DNA of 64,000 bases from Lutjanus erythropterus (lineage: Eukaryota > Chordata > Actinopteri > Lutjaniformes > Lutjanidae): positions 31,642,134-31,706,133 of the forward strand of contig CM034610.1 of assembly GCA_020091685.1 (NCBI GenBank), in the 5' to 3' direction. Each line of letters opens with the position of its first letter. The stretch's first letter is position 1. The position numbers were made by a program, and so were the translations under genes. The notes under the pieces are model-generated. The model was not told the DNA's origin, searched no databases, and saw only the letters and a program-made list of their open reading frames with translations. Shown in pieces: positions 13,189 through 25,865 of the stretch.

Positions 13189-15479
13189 TCAAGTGTTGAA
13201 GCATTGCACATGGGATTCTAAAATGAGTTTGGAGGGTGGCATCCTTTCTGTAGTCTTTCAGAAATATAAAAGAAAAGAGAAAACATGTGAGGAATGGATT
13301 AAACTTAGTCAGTACCTGCTCTAATGTAAGCTGCTCTAACTTTAGCATGTCCACTTAAGTAACGCTAGTGTACTAGCTGTAGTAAAAAGTCGTCTGAGAT
13401 CTGTGAAACTCTTGCAAGCATTATTTTTTCATTGTGTACGTTGTACAAACTAATTATGTTTTATAATGTGACAACACTGTGGTTAAAATCTGGGTAGGTC
13501 TAGAGACAGAAAACACTTGGTTAGGGTTGGGATGATTAAAAATGTCACTCTTGCAAGAGCTTTTGCAGGTTCTGGGGTTCCTCTCTAGTAATGTTACCTC
13601 TAGCCAAACTTTTGTTAGACAGCACTGCATTTGCCAAACTCATTCCCGGTGGTTATATTGGGATTAGTTATGTCAGGGTTAGGGGAGGAGGGTGTGGACT
13701 GGTGCAGTCTGTCTCTGGCCTGGTCTCTGAAATCTATGACAGGTTAGCTTAGTTTTATCCCAGCTCTCTTCCTGGGATTATGGTGGCCTGGCTGGGTGAT
13801 TGTCTTAAGATACGCTGAATTTAATCTAATGCCTCTGCTTCCTTTTCCAATTTTCCCAGTGTTTTCTGTGATGCAGCTTTAGTCATTGAGTAACTTTCCA
13901 TATTTCAGGAGTCAACATTTTAGCTGACAAAATCCACGGTGAGCTAGAAATGACAAGCCTACTTTTGTTTACTTCTCTGTGGAACAGAAGACCCACTGTT
14001 TCAAATACTACTGCATAGGGTCAGTCAGTTGGGTTTGGTAATTTGATTAAATTTGTTAGAAAATTTGTCCTGCTCGCTGACACAAATACAACTTAGTATA
14101 CCCACTATGTTATCTGATATGTGTCATGTACTGTGCTTTTGGAAAACTCCATTTTCCTTGGAAAGAAGTAATGTATGGGCACAAGGAAGAGCTGCATAAA
14201 AAAAACCTTGACCTGATTGGAGCTCTTGTGACAAACTGCGAGGCCTTGTCAGGGCCTTGGACCACACACTTAAGCGATTTTCAACACTTACTGCATTGTC
14301 CTTGAGATTGAAACAAGATGTAATGAATTTGAGTGAGGCAGGTATTTTCCAGCACCCCCGCCTGTCAACACAGCTGTTCAGGAAAGCCAAGATCCCTCAT
14401 CCAAGGTCAAGTTTACCCAAGATACCATAGTACAATACCATCATAAAACCGCCATCATGCAGCAACAGAACACAATAGACAGGAGCCCCCCCCCCGTCCC
14501 CCCCGTCCCCACCCTCAACTCTCATACCTCCACCTTCCAGCCAACACTTTGATGCTATCATCTTCCTGCTGAGCAGATGGTTTTCCAAGACTCTGAAGCA
14601 TCATCCCACTTGTGCTATTACTCGATTCATACGACAGCAGAGAAATATCTCCCCTTTCCACACCTTACCCCCCTCCTTCCCCCTGCTCCTTTGTTCTGGC
14701 TCGGCTGTGTTCCTGTTTTGACCATAAAGGCAGTGCAGAGGGAGAGGAAAAGACAATACGTACAACAAGTTTTGGCTCCCATGCAGACATTCAGGAGCCC
14801 AATTGGATGAGGATTTGCTGTGATGGAAAGAGGAAGACCCCCCTCCCCTCACCCCTTCTTCCATCCCTTCATTAAAAAGCCGGAGCATTGTATTTACGAG
14901 GTGACGGGGGCAGGAGAAAGGGAAAGAAAGGCTCCCTCATCTGGAATGCAAACGGGGAAGGGTGAGAAAAAGGTGGATGGGAGATAGAAGAGCCAGGGGA
15001 TTGGAGGAATAGAAATGAGAGAAGGAGAAGAGTGGCACTGTGCAGGAATGCTTTATCAGGGCGGGGCGGGGTCAGGTGGAGTGTGTTTTGTGTGTGGTGT
15101 TCTGTACAGAAGGTGTAAAAACTGAGCTGAGCAAAACATTATGTAAGAAAACTAAACATCCAAAGCCAAACCAGTGGGCCCTGGAGGCTGTAAGGTTCCA
15201 ACACCCAGAATGATCAAACTGCTATTCTTAGAGCCTTTTATGCAGTAGGCTACTTTGTCCTGAAGGGGGTGCTAGAGGAAAGCTCATGGGGTCAGTAAAA
15301 CCAAAATGGTTCATCCTATGAGCAACTTGCATGGAAATCTTGTGCAGAAATTTTGTGGGTTGTGTTAATGGAAAGCTCATGGCGTCTTCAAAATAGAGGA
15401 TCTGTTTTGTTGCAGGAACCTTTTGACTAAATTTTACATAATTTTGCAACAGTGTAAGACTCAGGCTGTCTGAGGCACA

Positions 15480-15910
15480 GACTCAAGAGGGCACTACCAC
15501 ATTTTGTCCCCTGGAAGGACACACTAGATTGCACTTTATTATGTTGCCTTGGACATTGGTTCACTCTAGAGGGCCCTTTATCTTGTTTTCTCCTCTGGAT
15601 GGACACTCTAGAGGGAATTTTAGCATGTTGTCTTGGACAGTGGATCACCCTTGAGGCCACTTTATCACATTTTGATGTTTTATTCACTAGAATGGCATCC
15701 TAGAGGGCATTTTACCATATTTTGCCTCTGGAAGGGCACTCTAGAGGTATTTAGCATGCTCTCTTGGACATCAGGTCACTCTAGACGGCATTTTATCTTG
15801 TTTTTTTCATCTGGAAGGGCGCTTGAGAGGGCACTTTAGCATGTTGTCTGAGGACACTTTATCATGTTTTGATGTTTTGTCCACTGGAAAGGCATTCTAG
15901 AGCGCATTTT
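15480..15910. repeat. Minisatellite, ~41-bp units
   Basis: CTAGAGGGCA-TTTTA-CATGTT-type units recur at about 15568, 15610, 15652, 15702, 15743, 15783 and 15826, with diverged copies on both sides. Spacing is mostly 40-43 bases with some near 50. About ten copies alternate between 'TTTTGCCTCTGGAAGG' and 'TTGTCTTGGACA' subtypes, suggesting a higher-order dimer. Confidence 0.75.
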
Positions 15911-16884
15911 TTTGCAAAACAAGGACTCTGTCTCACTTTTGGTTTCCAGACTTATGGTACATACATAGCCATAGGCAGGTGAACATGAACACACAAAATC
16001 AACATACTTTCAATACTTGGATTATTGGGTTGTCTATCACAAACTACAGGGGAAATTACCACACATACATGAATATGTCTCACTGTCATACATCTCTCTC
16101 CTGCTGGGGCTGCTCATGTCTCTGTGAGCAGATAATAAAGTGTTTCTGGTTGAATTCACGATGAGGGAGAATCAGAGCATGTGTCAGCCTGCAGACCACA
16201 AAACTTCAACTCACCCTGATCCTGACGGGAACATCCTGGAGCTCTCTCCTCCCCTCTGCATCCAGCCAGTGTGTTTGAGTGTGTGTACCATGCATATCTT
16301 ATTAACGTGAGCAGAGCGGTATGTGCAGCTTTGCACTCAAACTGTGATTTTGTTGTGTAACACTTCAACACTTTGCACACAGCTCCAACAGAAAACACCC
16401 CCAATCTATTTCCATGTTTCCATTTCTTTGTCTCAGAGACATTTTTCTTTGTCATGTCTCCCCGTGGTATGACATAAATGAGTGAACCCTGGAGTCTTGT
16501 TACAGACTCCACTTGGTCTTAGCCTCTGCCAAACGTAATCTGCCCACATCTCTGCTTAGGCTGGCCTCTAATGCCTCTATTGTGTAGCAAACCCAGACTG
16601 GTGAGTCATAGCCTTCACCTCAGTTACCCTGTGTGTACACATGCACATAGAAAGGGAGAGGGAAAATGCACAAATAAAGATGCATGCATTTCATAATAGT
16701 TAATGCATTCCATTCCTTTTACCAGTACCACCATTCTAAAGACATTGTTTATGCCAGTTCACAAACCAAACCTTAAATTTAACCCTCCGTCTTAACCTGG
16801 GCCCATCTTAAAATGACTGCATTTACCTGTAGATGAAGCTAAACCTAATTTTAACCATAAAGGTGCACTAATCAAATGTTTCTA

Positions 16885-17255
16885 TTAAAGGGACAGTTCA
16901 CCCCAAAATCAAACACACATATTTTCCCCCTGGTCTGTAGTGCTGTTTACCCATGTGTATTTTTTGTGTTTTGGAGATATTGGCTGTACAGACGTTTGCC
17001 TTCTCTCTAATATAATGTGACTAAATGGCACTTGGCTTGTAGTGTTCAAACACCAAAAAAATGTCAGTGTCTTTTTCCATAGGACTAGTGCCATCTAGTT
17101 CCATTATACTGGAAAAAAGGTAGAAATCTCCCAAGACAAAAATCCATATCTCCAAAACTAGGCAACTCACACCAAAACAGTATAAATGGATAAATAGCAC
17201 TATAGACCAGAGGGAAATATATATATTTTTTTATTCTGGGTGAACTTTCCCTTCA
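16885..17255. mobile_element. TTAA-flanked MITE, AGGGACAGTTCACCC termini
   Basis: Starts TTAA-AGGGACAGTTCACCC at 16885 and ends GGGTGAACTTTCCC-TTCA at 17255, so the right TTAA has one substitution. The interior is non-coding. The TTAA target suggests a piggyBac-type or other TTAA-specific transposase. A related architecture is at 44254-44738. Confidence 0.65.
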
Positions 17256-17910
17256 CTTATGGATGAAAGGACTATGTATAACATGAACTTTTTGTTGTTG
17301 TGTTGCTGTATTGTAGTTTTATTAAGAAAAAATTTGGGGGAATTCTGTATTTATTACATCTCAGCCGACCTCTTCAAGCCATCAACTCAACTTTACAAGT
17401 TTGTCAGCTTAACACACGTGTACAATAATTGCCTCCACCAAGGAGATTATGTTTTTGATGCTGTTTATTTGTCTGTTTGTCAGCAAGATTAATTACTGGC
17501 CCAATTTTCATGAAGGTTGTAGGAAGGGTGGAGCATGGGTCAAGGAAGAACAAAGTGAATTTCTGCAGAGGATGCAAATCACAGGGCAGATGCACAAATC
17601 AGTTTTCACTTTCATTAACATTGTGAGACAGGGCAAATGGCCTTGGCAGAGGACTGTGCTCTCAGAGTGTCCTTCTCATTATAATACGTGCTAACTGTTT
17701 GAATTGTTGTAGATTTATATTGCAAGAGAGATTTTTCTTTTCTCTTTTTATTTGCATGTTTTACCTTGTGTGGCTAACAAAATAAATGTTTGACATCTGC
17801 CTACATTTTCACTGGCCATCCTGGATCATAATTTTATGTGTAAAACCTGAATTTCAACAAGATTTTTCTTCTAAATAGTATTAACATTCTCTATGTTTTT
17901 CTCTCTACAG

Positions 17911-18789
17911 GATGAAGTGAAGGTTCCCTCAAAACTCAGCATCTCTAAATCCATGAAAGTTTCTGAGTCTGTGTCGGGAAGCAGAGGTGGCAGTTTGCTT
18001 GAGCTCAAGGAAGCTGCGGAAGAGCCTGGAGAGGAGGGGGGAGAGGAAGAGAAGGCAGACAAACCCCATGTAGACCTCTCATCAGATGAGGAAGGGTTTG
18101 AGGTTGAGGAGACCATTGAGGAGTCTCGTGCTGAGCGCATCAAGCGCAGCAGCCTGCAGCGTGTACAAAACCTGAAGACAGTCTTCTCAAAGGAGAAGAT
18201 GGATAAGACCAGAGCAAAGACCAAAGAGAACCTGGAGAAGACCAAACAAAAAACCAAGGAGAACCTGGAGAAGACCAAGCAGAAGACAAAGGAGAACCTG
18301 GAAAAGACCAGGCAGAAAACTAAAGAGAACATAGAGAAGACCAAGCAGAAGACCAAGGAGAACCTGGAGAAGACACGTCACAACATTGAGAAGAAGATGG
18401 GAAAGCTTGGAAACCGCATGACTGTCACCGCTGAGCGCAAGCAGAAGATGCAAACATCTCGCGACAAGGTGAAGAAGGCCTTCACACCAGACCATGTCGT
18501 TTATGCCCGGTCCAAGACTGCCGTGTATAAGGTGCCCCCCTTCACCTTCCACGTCAAGAAAATACGCGAGGGCGCTGTCGAGGTGGTCCACGGCACCGAG
18601 ATGGTGGAGGTGTCCCAAGATGCGGAGCCCTTCAGCGGGGTGGATGGGGAGCTCGAGGAGGGTGCAGTGGAAGTTGAGATGGAGATGATGAATGGAGGAG
18701 GGGATGAAGAAGAGGCTGAGGATGATGAAGAGGAGGACAGCCACGATGTCCTGCAGGAGAATGAAGACAGAGATAGAGACAGCGACTAG
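17911..18789 (+). CDS. cavin1: Cavin-1 (PTRF), last exon, partial gene
   Basis: Cavin-1 is the cytoplasmic coat protein required, with caveolins, to form caveolae at the plasma membrane. The exon opens right after a CTCTCTACAG acceptor, in phase 0, with DEVKVPSKLSISKS, the known start of the second cavin1 exon. It encodes 292 residues to a TAG. In order: a Ser/Glu-rich disordered segment; the basic region ESRAERIKRSSLQRV; five tandem 11-residue UC1 repeats (18217-18381) that in the family bind phosphatidylserine; the highly conserved block SFTPDHVVYARSKTAVYK-like HR2 region ending in KKIREG; then a long Glu/Asp-rich tail. It is longer than the roughly 230 residues of the mammalian exon because of extra repeats and the acidic tail. 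Exon 1 (HR1 coiled coil) is outside the window. Whether this is teleost cavin1a or cavin1b is not decided. Confidence 0.96.
   Translation, partial: DEVKVPSKLSISKSMKVSESVSGSRGGSLLELKEAAEEPGEEGGEEEKADKPHVDLSSDEEGFEVEETIEESRAERIKRSSLQRVQNLKTVFSKEKMDKTRAKTKENLEKTKQKTKENLEKTKQKTKENLEKTRQKTKENIEKTKQKTKENLEKTRHNIEKKMGKLGNRMTVTAERKQKMQTSRDKVKKAFTPDHVVYARSKTAVYKVPPFTFHVKKIREGAVEVVHGTEMVEVSQDAEPFSGVDGELEEGAVEVEMEMMNGGGDEEEAEDDEEEDSHDVLQENEDRDRDSD
18217..18381 (+). repeat. cavin1: cavin1 UC1 undecad repeats, five copies
   Basis: Five consecutive in-frame 33-bp units, each encoding KTKEN[L/I]EKT[K/R][Q/H], with no insertions. They are preceded by the related KMDKTRA and followed by NIEKKMGKLGN. In cavin-1 this undecad coiled coil associates with phosphatidylserine, and repeat number is known to vary among vertebrates and to affect caveolar stability. 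DNA identity between units is high but not perfect. Confidence 0.95.
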
Positions 18790-19987
18790 ATAAAGATTAA
18801 GAAATTTGCCAAGATCATAAGAAAGTCCTTTGCACCAACCCTGAGGTTCTTTTGTAAAAACTGAGTAAATTGTGGGTATTGACATTGCTAAAAAGTAATT
18901 ACAGTTAAATGCAACTTGGGTCTTATTTTTATAATGTTCCATTATTCTTATCAGTTATCATAACCTTGTACTCACCAATGTATTTGCTGAGATCTGGGGA
19001 CATGGCAACATCGCTACAAGTTTGATGGGTCAGTCAGGTGATCAGACAGGTGATTAACAAGGCAACAGTTTAACCAGATTATCTCAATTTATTTGGAGGT
19101 GACACGGAAAGGGCACACCCAAATAATAATAATAATCAATAATAATCCTTATTACACAGGAAGATTGTGTACAAACACAACTACATTGAGTATTGTGGGT
19201 GATAGTTGCACCTGCTTGGTAATGTTCATCTTTTTCTCTTCCAAATAAGTTTGAGTCTCTTGACTCATCAGACTCATTTTTCAGCAAGGTTGCTCATGCC
19301 TTGATTACCAACTGGACAGAGCAGACAACTGCTCTTGAACTCACCTTTAAAAGCACCTTGTGTGTCAGTTTCCAAAACAACTAAAACTTAATTACATCCT
19401 CAAAGAACAAGACAAACTGACATGTTAAGGGCCTGGTTTATCTCCTAATCATGAGACGCTGTCTTCAAAAGTGTCCTTGAAGTGACCTTCATTATATAAA
19501 GCTGTTCTCGCAGTTTCCCTTAGATATATTGGGTCTGTCTGCTCATGTTCTGGGGTTTTGGCCCTCAGCTGTTTTGGTTCAGTCTCACTGCTTTCATCTT
19601 TGGCAGCAGCTGTTTTCAGTGAAAAAGCTCAGTTAAATCCACTGTGCACTACTTGCTCAGCACCAAACAGCATTCAAACACAGTTTGAATTTTTTTAGAG
19701 ACTAGCTGGTGAACATAGTAGAGCATGTAGCAGCTAAAGAGACAGATATTTTTTTCTCAGGAGTTGGTGGAGACCAAACCAGAGCTAGAGAATATTGGAC
19801 TTACATTTGCCAGGTGGACTGAAACACACCTTCAGATGAATCATAGTATGGCTTCTGTATGTACTCTACATTTATTTAGTCTGTATTTGTGCAGATTTTC
19901 TGAAGGTTTACGGATATGTACCAAACACCAGTACCACTGGTAGATCTGCAGGGCAGTGTAGCCAATAGTTCAAGTGGAACATGACCA
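18790..19987 (+). other. cavin1 3' UTR, extent unknown
   Basis: Sequence after the cavin1 stop has no gene-like open frame and no strong nearby AATAAA. It is likely 3' UTR passing into intergenic DNA. A short AATAAT-rich patch lies near 19123-19146. Confidence 0.4.
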
Positions 19988-19995
19988 CAGGACAC

Positions 19996-20762
19996 TAGGG
20001 ATGGGAAATGACAAGATTTTTATGATTCTGATTCCATTTTCGATTCTGCTTAATGATTCGGTTCTTTATCGATTCTCTTATCAGTTCTCATTTGGAAAAA
20101 AGGAGAACAAACAGGAAGCTAGACGCGAACTGGAGCGAGTACTGCCAGCCTCTGAGCCAGTCAGACTCTGTCTCTTGTCATGGTCATCTAAATGTAATGC
20201 ATGAGAAGGCATTCATTTAACCTTAACAGTTAACAGTTAGTAATAGCAGGTTTTACAATGAGGCAAATGGTGCTAACATGATAGGCAGTGTTAGTTAGTT
20301 AGTTTCCTGCAGTATTAACAGCAGAGGACGTGCTAATGTTGCCGCTGCTGCTGGGTTGAGATTCACTCCGGAGCGGATCGAAAACACGACATTCATTCAA
20401 AGTTATTGCATGCTGTGTGTGCAAATGTTTCTGCATATTGGTAGTATTTCCTCCCTTTGATGAAATATCCACTTTGCAAGTATTGCAAGTTGCCCTGTTG
20501 TCATCCTTTCTCGTGAAATGTAACCAAACTTTTGAGCATTTGTGCCGCTTTGGCGCCATGTTTCCTGCTGGCTGCACTGGTGAATGACGTTGCCACACAC
20601 ATTGCGTAGCTTGCAAAAGCTACACAACGTGCGTGGTGACGTCATTCACGCCCACTGGAATCGATAAGGGAATTGTTTGTAAAATTGGTAAATGATTCCA
20701 AGGAATTGAAACACTGGGAACCGATTCTCAACAAAAAAAACATTTTTTGATTCCCATCCCCA
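19996..20762 (-). mobile_element. Non-autonomous hAT transposon with BED-finger remnant
   Basis: Both ends are readable: left TAGGGATGGGAA at 19996 and right, reverse complement TGGGGATGGGAA, ending at 20762. An exact 8-bp duplication CAGGACAC flanks them at 19988-19995 and 20763-20770 (the match extends to 10 bp). Subterminal ATTC/GATTC and TCGATAA motifs are mirrored. Inside, on the minus strand, is a short frame for a BED zinc finger but no transposase catalytic core, so the 767-bp element is an internal-deletion derivative needing a transposase in trans. Confidence 0.85.
20299..20616 (-). pseudogene. hAT transposase N-terminal BED finger, truncated
   Basis: A 105-codon frame contains the pattern KCSKVWLHF...CNTC...NMQKHLHTQH, which fits a BED-type C2H2 zinc finger as found at the N terminus of hAT transposases and ZBED proteins. 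It then enters a Ser-rich stretch and stops. The DDE catalytic part and the C-terminal dimerisation region are missing. It lies wholly within the 19996-20762 element, in reverse orientation, so it is a transposon remnant and not a host ZBED gene. Confidence 0.8.
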
Positions 20763-20770
20763 CAGGACAC

Positions 20771-23461
20771 GAAGAAAAAGTTCACCTCCTGATGTATTTA
20801 ATGGCCATACTGACCATGGCCATCTGCAATGCCTCCTCTGCTTCTGTCTCTTACATCATCACAACCTCCTCCATGTTTGTATTGTCAGAAACTTTTGATT
20901 TGTCCTTTTGGCATAAAACATGAGTGGCGCCCTCTAGTAGATGTATTGCTTGACATCCCTGCTATCTTTTAAAATGGACGGATCTACTTTATGTAAAGGT
21001 ATGTAAGGTAAGGGATAAATTAGCCTTAACACAATCACCACATGAACTTTATGTGGTGATAATATGTCAGTTTTGTGTTTACAGTTTTCCTGTAAGTGGC
21101 CAATAATTGATCAAAGATCAAAGCCAGGGCTTAGTAGTATTCCATCATCTCCAGGAACTGAGGATCTAAACAAAAAAGAGAGTCCTAGCAGGTTAATCTG
21201 ACCATGGGTTGCGGCACTCCCAGATCTCAGCAGTCAACTTGGTTAAGACAATGTTATCATTACCAGTAGGAATGATGGCCAAAACTCCCCAAGTTGGAAA
21301 CAAACAGATTTATCATTTAACAACTTACTTTTTACTCTGTTTGACTACAGGGTGTGTTCTTTAAAAACATGATGAAAAGTTAATGAAAATGTATTTGCAA
21401 AAGCACTTCAAGGGTTGTTTAGAGTCCGTTTGCGTTTGGATGGTGTAGATGATCATGAAAATTGAAAGAAGAAGAAGAAAATGGGAGGAGGAAACATTAA
21501 ATTAACTTTGTTGTGGGTGGGACTTGTGGAAGGGGGCGGGGCCATGGCAGAAACTGACGTGATAAAGAGGTGGTTAGGAGGGGACACCATCATTCCCATT
21601 GTAAGAAAATGTCATTTTCCAGTATTTTAACGGTTTCATTTTTTTTTTTTTTTTTGAATCAAGACGCTAAGCACTCACAGCCATTGACATATATATATTA
21701 CTTACAGTCAATGATCACAACTAGTGGGATGAGGATATGGAAATGACTCATCTCCTGCCATTTGAACTGATCTCATGGACTGTTGGGTTGCAGATTCCTA
21801 ATGGCCAAATTACTCATTAAGTATATATTCGTGCTTATTCAGATATTTCTTGTGTTTTAGAAATATTTTACATATCACAGACACAAAACTATTCCTTCCA
21901 CCCCATTTGTTGTTCATTTGTTTAAATACTGAAATGTTATCTTACTCTGCTTCATTTACCCATTATTTAGAATCGAAGTGATTCTGTTGTCATTTCTAGG
22001 TTTTGATGAACTCACAGTTCAATATTTGTGTATGATTTTGTATGAGAGCACAATTTACACTAGGCTGATGTCTTCTCCTTTTCATTACTGTCAGAATGTA
22101 GGCTAGTAGTCGTCCTTCAGCACACTTTGTTTCATGCAATACTCTTATGTAACATTTTACTGCCAGTGTTCCCAAAGAATAACCAGCACCCATATAAATG
22201 AAGGTCTGCAAAACATAAGGCAGAGACAGCTCACTCATAGGTCCATTACATTTCACTCTCCAACAGTATTCACTTTATTCTCTCATGAGAATTTTATTCT
22301 CAAAAGCGTGTTATGTGCTATTTAAAGACGTGTTTCATTAATAAACTGAGATAAGGACCAATACTTTCAGCAAGTCTCACAAACCTCTGGTAGAACCAGT
22401 TTAGACTCTTATCAGCACTGTGTTCTCTGGGTCTTGTCTATTCATAGGTCTAGAGTGTATGTTATTGCTGTGGTCTGACACTGACCCCTAGTGTCCAGTC
22501 ATCTCACTATCATTTGCTCAGCTCTAGATAAAAGGTGCATTTCTACATATGTCTCTTTCAAATGACTGTTTCATTCAAATATCTCCACATAGGTGTCCTT
22601 TACTGTCCGCATTTACTTGTTTGTAACAAGATGTATCAATGTCTTTTATAATTTCAAGAGTGCCTTGCAAGAATGAATTCATGAACTAATGTTTTTCATT
22701 CTTGAGTTTCTGCTCTGACTGCATTTTTTTAGTACGTTTAAGATAAATGTAAATGCATTTTCCAAACTAATGCTCATCAGGTGAGTGGAGGCTGGAAGCT
22801 ATCCCGGCATACTGAAGGAGCGAACACCCTGAACATGTCAGCAGTCTATCAAAGGGCTAATGTAGAGACAGACACAAGAGAAATTTGTCAATCCAAAGTA
22901 TATAAAATACAATTTAACACATTAATGTTAAAGTTCAAAAGTTCGCAAAGTTCACCACATTTCCACAGTATTTGTATTGTCAAAGTTTAGCTTCTAGCTC
23001 AAACACAGTTTACTTGTGATTTTTTTCTTTTACTTTTTTTTTTTTTGTATATAATGTGAATCACTGCCAGTGCAGATCATCATTTCATTTTAATCTCCAA
23101 TGAGCCTCTTGCCTACTGCTGCCTGCACCTCTTCTGCACAAATCATTTTTAAGCCTGCACTGACTACACAGTGCAACACATGACAAATCTGGCACTCTGA
23201 CATGTAAGCAAGGATAAAATATTCTAGCTTCCTGATGCACAATTATCATGCAAAAGAATTCTTTCAGTAGTTTAATGCTCAGCCATTCAAAGGGGATTAA
23301 CAATGCCATGCCCGTCAAAGCAGTAACAACATGCAGCTGTGCTGAGGCCTGTGTCGATGGAACACAACATGTAGTTCACACTTAACTGTTTCCCTGCTTT
23401 TGTTTTGTTGATAACTGATTCCTGTATAATGTTTCATTGCTTAACCACTAATGATTTAATT
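20771..23461 (+). other. cavin1-stat5 intergenic / possible long 3' UTR
   Basis: About 2.7 kb without a recognisable gene. A T-tract lies near 21640-21655. AATAAA occurs at 22340-22345. No STAT3-like exon (no SH2 GTFLLRFS motif or DNA-binding block) appears in any frame. Confidence 0.5.
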
Positions 23462-23467
23462 AATAAA
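23462..23467 (+). promoter_or_regulatory. Candidate poly(A) signal for cavin1
   Basis: AATAAA followed within about 30 bases by T- and TG-rich sequence. If used, it would give a 4.7-kb 3' UTR crossing the hAT insertion. An earlier AATAAA at 22340 is an alternative. Confidence 0.25.
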
Positions 23468-23690
23468 AGCTATTTGGTTCACAGTTTCTGTCTTTTCCTT
23501 GAATGTTTGCAAGAAAAAGTGCAGGAGCGGACAAAAAATATGTTCAAAAATTTCAAAACTTATTGGTATGAGTAAATAAGTAGATTTGTATGATATAATG
23601 CAACATGCTAAGGTAGGTTTATTTTAGTAACTGAGTTTTATTTTATTTTAGTGTTTTCCATTCTAACATATCTGTCAGTCATGGCAAATT

Positions 23691-23842
23691 AAATGTTAAG
23701 GGACAAGTTTGTAGGACTTAGTGGTGTCTAGCGCTTCATCTCATAATGATTCTTATTTTAAGGTCATTATACACTAATGAAAACATATTTGTGAATATTT
23801 CTGTAATATTCCCCCTAGATCTTACACAATGGACCTTTAAAG
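23691..23842. mobile_element. Internally deleted MITE
   Basis: The left part TGTAGGACTTAGTGGTGTCTA and right part TCTTACACAATGGACCTTTAA are the two ends of a fish element that normally starts near AAAGGTCCAGTGTGTAGGA and ends with its complement. Only about 150 bp remain. Confidence 0.55.
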
Positions 23843-24055
23843 TTTAATAAGATGAAAGCCACCAGTTGTCCATAGGAACATTGCTACAACATTGCAGTTA
23901 AAGGCAAAAAAATTGTAGAACCAGCTCACTGTCTTTTTTTCTCCCACAACAGTTTCTTATTCATTATGTTTTCATAAATCTTAGATTTTTATTTCTACAA
24001 TTCTCACATTATATATGTATCTCAAATGATGCCAGTAAGCAACAGGCGTCCAGAT

Positions 24056-24523
24056 TTAAAGGTGCTTTAAGTGACATCTTCATCAAGAGATCTCAGTTGA
24101 CCACCAGAATCTCAGACCATAACAAAAGCATGTGTTATTTCCTCAATGAAGACTGGAAAAAAAAGTGTCTGAATACACACTGCTCACAAAACTCAGATAA
24201 AACTGTCAACTTTAACAGTGCTAATCAAATATGGATCTAGATTGGGTAACTACATTGTTTAATTCTGCCTAAAATGTGTTCAGAAACATATTTTAGTGGT
24301 CGTTTAGCTGTAATATGACAAAGTTACAGGGTGAAAAATGGGTCTCACGTGCAGAAACATGCATGTGCTGCAATCCCTGAGAACTTGTATAACAACAGAT
24401 ATGCAGGGAGCGTGACATCATATCGGCTCAGGATGTCATAAGTCCACCAAGCTACATCTTTACTTAGCAAATAGTTGTTTGCTGACATCTAGTGAGGCTG
24501 AATGTTGTATGTTGCACCTTTAA
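24056..24523. mobile_element. TTAA-flanked MITE, AGGTGC termini
   Basis: TTAA-AGGTGC at 24056 and GCACCT-TTAA ending at 24523 give a perfect TTAA duplication and short inverted ends around 460 bp of non-coding sequence. This fits a TTAA-targeting element (piggyBac-like), though the terminal repeats are short. Confidence 0.55.
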
Positions 24524-24769
24524 GGTCAATGCCCACAACCCATGCCAACTGTGTATACATGCTCAGAGGACAACAGAGTTATCAACAACCGCAAGTCACA
24601 ACAATTAGAATTTGATATGTCATATTTCAAATAGATCATTTATTATAGAAAGTGTCAGGCAAACCCAAAATTGATTTTGTATATAAAATGTAAGGAAAAG
24701 GGAAACAATAAAATAAAATTCACAGAAAAAAATAGAATAAAATGGTCTCAATATTTATAATTTCTTGCT

Positions 24770-24802
24770 TCGGTTTATTTATTTATTTATTTATTTATTT
24801 TA
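24770..24802. repeat. (TTTA)n microsatellite
   Basis: About seven TTTA units. Confidence 0.9.
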
Positions 24803-24869
24803 TTCCTAACTCTGACCCGTTGCCTTCTTTCATTCTGATTCATCATCACAGAGGTGGGGCAGTTAGCGG

Positions 24870-25460
24870 AAATAGGAGCGTTGTTCCAAGCTAGCTGAAG
24901 TTAGCACAATACGGATCGGAAATGTAGAGTTCCGTACCTAAATAAAAGCGTAAAAATAATTATATTTACAATTATTGGGCAAAAATGGAACAAATTTTCC
25001 TTACAAACATTTCATTTATGTATCATATTATATCCGTAGTAATCTAGCCGCAACAAAAAATAATCCCCGTCCAATACACCGATTAGGCATATCGTAGTGA
25101 TTTATTTTGAAATTTAAAATCGGAAACTATCTTTAATATTCATTTAACTTGATGGTAGTCAACAGCACAACAGCTGCTTTACCAGAAAGCAGACGGCGAT
25201 AAAGTAGTTGGCAATGTGACATGTACGTCAAATAAGCAGTCAGGTTTACAGTAGTGTGTGTGTGTGTGTGTGTGTGTGTGCTGGACGGTCTTGGTCCATG
25301 GTGTTTTTATAAGGTGCTGCAGTCTCTTTAAAGGTGAGTTTAAGTCGTGACAGGCGGTGAACTACTTGTGGCGCATGAAAGTGAAGTTTTGCTCTCGCGC
25401 TGGACTGGATCATTGAGCTTTCCTCTGTGCTAGTTGCTACGCTAGCTAGCTAACGTTCCG
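24870..25460 (+). promoter_or_regulatory. stat5b: Probable stat5 promoter / non-coding first exon region
   Basis: CpG is locally more frequent than in surrounding AT-rich DNA (GCGG, ACGG, TCGG, GGCGAT, CTCGCGC). A TTTTTATAAGG TATA-like motif lies near 25305 and an AAAG-GTGAGT splice donor at 25333/25334. STAT5 genes have an untranslated first exon, and the ATG exon here begins at an acceptor (27500), so an upstream 5' UTR exon must exist and this is the best place for it. A (TG)n tract (25254-25280) sits inside. Exact start site unknown. Confidence 0.35.
25254..25280. repeat. (TG)n microsatellite in putative stat5 promoter
   Basis: About 13 TG units directly upstream of the TATA-like motif and candidate first-exon donor. 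Confidence 0.9.
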
Positions 25461-25865
25461 CTGTCTTATACCCACTAAGTTTCACCAGCTTCACATTCAG
25501 CATGTGCTCAGCAATAACCACAGGTTGCCATTTGCATGTTTGCTGCATCTAATCCCTGTTTACCAACAAGCCAGTGTCAGTGTTGAGTATGTTAGCAGGC
25601 TAAGCTATGTGTCTAAGTTGTTGGGAGGACAAGCCTCCCTCCTGCTGCTGCACACTGATGCGTTCCGCTTTCTACTGTAGCCTGAGAAGATAACACCAAG
25701 TCATCACACACATGTAATAAACTGACTGCTACTGTTCTCTGTTTAACGTCAGTGCTCTCAGCTAAATGACCTGCCGAGTCAAAATACAACTTATGTTTTG
25801 GTCAGTTTTTGGAATATACACATAATTAAGGAACTGCTTACTTTCTGAACTCTAGCTCAGAGTAC

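Larger units (their letters stand above)
1..17910 (+). other. cavin1 intron 1 (3' part), no exon seen
   Basis: No open frame here resembles cavin1 exon 1, which in vertebrates encodes about 150 residues with the HR1 trimeric coiled coil. Exon 1 must therefore lie before base 1, and this stretch is read as the 3' part of the first intron, over 17.9 kb. It contains microsatellites, two minisatellites and several MITEs listed separately. Between them (about 1-900, 2100-4200, 5600-6900, 8200-9900, 13200-15400) I see only unique-looking AT-rich DNA and short repeat scraps. The 400-490 region ends in a worn DNA-transposon terminus. The intron assignment is inferred from the acceptor at 17909-17910. 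Confidence 0.7.
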